DNA of 24,017 nucleotides. Source: JABDDM01 sp038240295 (lineage in GTDB: Bacteria > Bacteroidota > Ignavibacteria > Palsa-1295). The notes beneath the pieces are model-generated. The model did no database searches, was not told the DNA's origin, and saw only the letters and a program-made list of their open reading frames with translations. Of this stretch, positions 23,363-24,017 are shown one piece after another. The position numbers and the translations under genes are program-made. How positions within the stretch are numbered: the first letter of the stretch is position 1; each line of letters opens with the position of its first letter. The DNA is taken from positions 1 through 24,017 of the forward strand of contig JBBSDW010000032.1 of NCBI GenBank assembly GCA_038240295.1. The letters are read 5' to 3'.

Positions 23363-24017
23363 ATGAAGTTTTTAACGATCGACGATCTTAACGTAAAAGG
23401 CAAACGCGTATTTCTCCGGCTCGATCTGAACGTCCCGCTCACGAAAGAGCCGCCATATACGATCACCGATGACTCGCGCATTCGGGCAAGTCTGCCAACG
23501 CTCAAGGCGCTGATCGAGCGAGGCGCGAAGGTCATCGTCGCGAGCCATCTCGGTCGGCCAAAGGGCGCTCCAGATGAAAAATATTCGCTGGCACCGATCA
23601 GGACCCATCTCGGTCAGTTGCTTGGAAGCGCTGTCCTGTGGCAGAGCGATTGCATTGGCGGTCAGGTGGAAGCTGCGGTCGCCGCGTTGCACGAAGGCGA
23701 TGTGCTGATGCTCGAAAATCTTCGCTTCCATAAGGAAGAGGAAGACAACGATCCGGAATTCTCTAAACAGCTCGCTTCGCTCGCAGATATCTATGTCGAT
23801 GATGCATTTGGTGCCTGTCATCGCGCACATGCTTCGATCGAAGGCATCACCCATTATGTGAACGAGAAGGCCGCCGGATATTTATTAAAGAAAGAACTCG
23901 ATTATTTGGGAGCTGCGCTTGAAAATCCTCAGCGGCCATACGTAGCGATCATCGGCGGGGCGAAGATCTCCGGTAAGATCGATGTGATCGAGCAGCTTCG
24001 CAAGAAGGCCGATACCA
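23363..24017 (+). CDS. pgk: Phosphoglycerate kinase (partial, cut by window edge)
   Basis: The first 218 residues are visible and the frame is open to the window edge. Pgk converts 1,3-bisphosphoglycerate and ADP to 3-phosphoglycerate and ATP in glycolysis, and the reverse in carbon fixation or gluconeogenesis. The N-terminal substrate-binding domain shows VFLRLDLNVPL (D21, N23), SHLGRPKG (H62, R65), LENLRFHKEEEDND, YVDDAFGACHRAHAS and the start of the hinge and nucleotide domain with VAIIGGAKISGKI. The ATG at 23363 gives the family's usual N-terminus; there is no Shine-Dalgarno sequence. It is the second gene after ppk2 in the same direction. Confidence 0.96.
   Translation, partial: MKFLTIDDLNVKGKRVFLRLDLNVPLTKEPPYTITDDSRIRASLPTLKALIERGAKVIVASHLGRPKGAPDEKYSLAPIRTHLGQLLGSAVLWQSDCIGGQVEAAVAALHEGDVLMLENLRFHKEEEDNDPEFSKQLASLADIYVDDAFGACHRAHASIEGITHYVNEKAAGYLLKKELDYLGAALENPQRPYVAIIGGAKISGKIDVIEQLRKKADT

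Overview
The window is a chromosomal segment of moderate GC that looks like a Gram-negative member of the Bacteroidota/Chlorobiota/Kapabacteria (FCB) side of the bacterial tree. The evidence is indirect. The genes for lipoprotein maturation (Lnt) and a TolC-type outer-membrane channel require an outer membrane. Most start codons lack a Shine-Dalgarno sequence. Several upstream regions carry a TTTG-N19-TA arrangement or a TAnnTTTG box, like the promoters known from Bacteroidota. No rRNA, tRNA, CRISPR array or intact insertion sequence was seen.

Layout from left to right. (1) 1-761, minus strand: a poorly conserved, AT-richer cassette of two or three unrecognised small genes, the last running off the left edge; its 5' end touches the start codon of the next gene, so this looks like the edge of an accessory region. 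(2) 761-2254: CCA-adding tRNA nucleotidyltransferase. (3) 2467-8580: a five-gene tripartite efflux operon: TolC-like channel, HlyD/MacA-like adaptor, MacB/LolD-type ATPase and two tandem MacB-type permeases. (4) 8659-9438, minus: a membrane-anchored SIMPL (DUF541) protein. (5) 9727-12416: lnt followed 2 nt later by a DUF72 gene. (6) 12417-12810: period-7 repeats in two opposite arrays that run into the 3' end of dnaE. (7) 12780-17987, minus: a compact operon of a Y-family polymerase, a divergent DUF72 protein and a DnaE2-type polymerase, preceded by a tandem palindromic operator. (8) 17988-18704: a 0.7 kb gene-free stretch filled with dispersed repeats and hairpins. (9) 18705-22369: an unrecognised lipoprotein and a GAF-GAF-degenerate GGDEF protein. 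(10) 22467-24017: polyphosphate kinase 2 and the start of phosphoglycerate kinase.

The most notable unit is the polY-DUF72-dnaE operon. It resembles the imuA-imuB-dnaE2 mutagenesis cassettes, but a DUF72 protein takes the place of ImuA, the Y-family protein keeps its catalytic acidic residues, and two overlapping GTGCT-N6-AGCAC boxes sit exactly where an SOS-type repressor would act. A second DUF72 gene lies just beyond the dnaE end, in the convergent lnt transcription unit.
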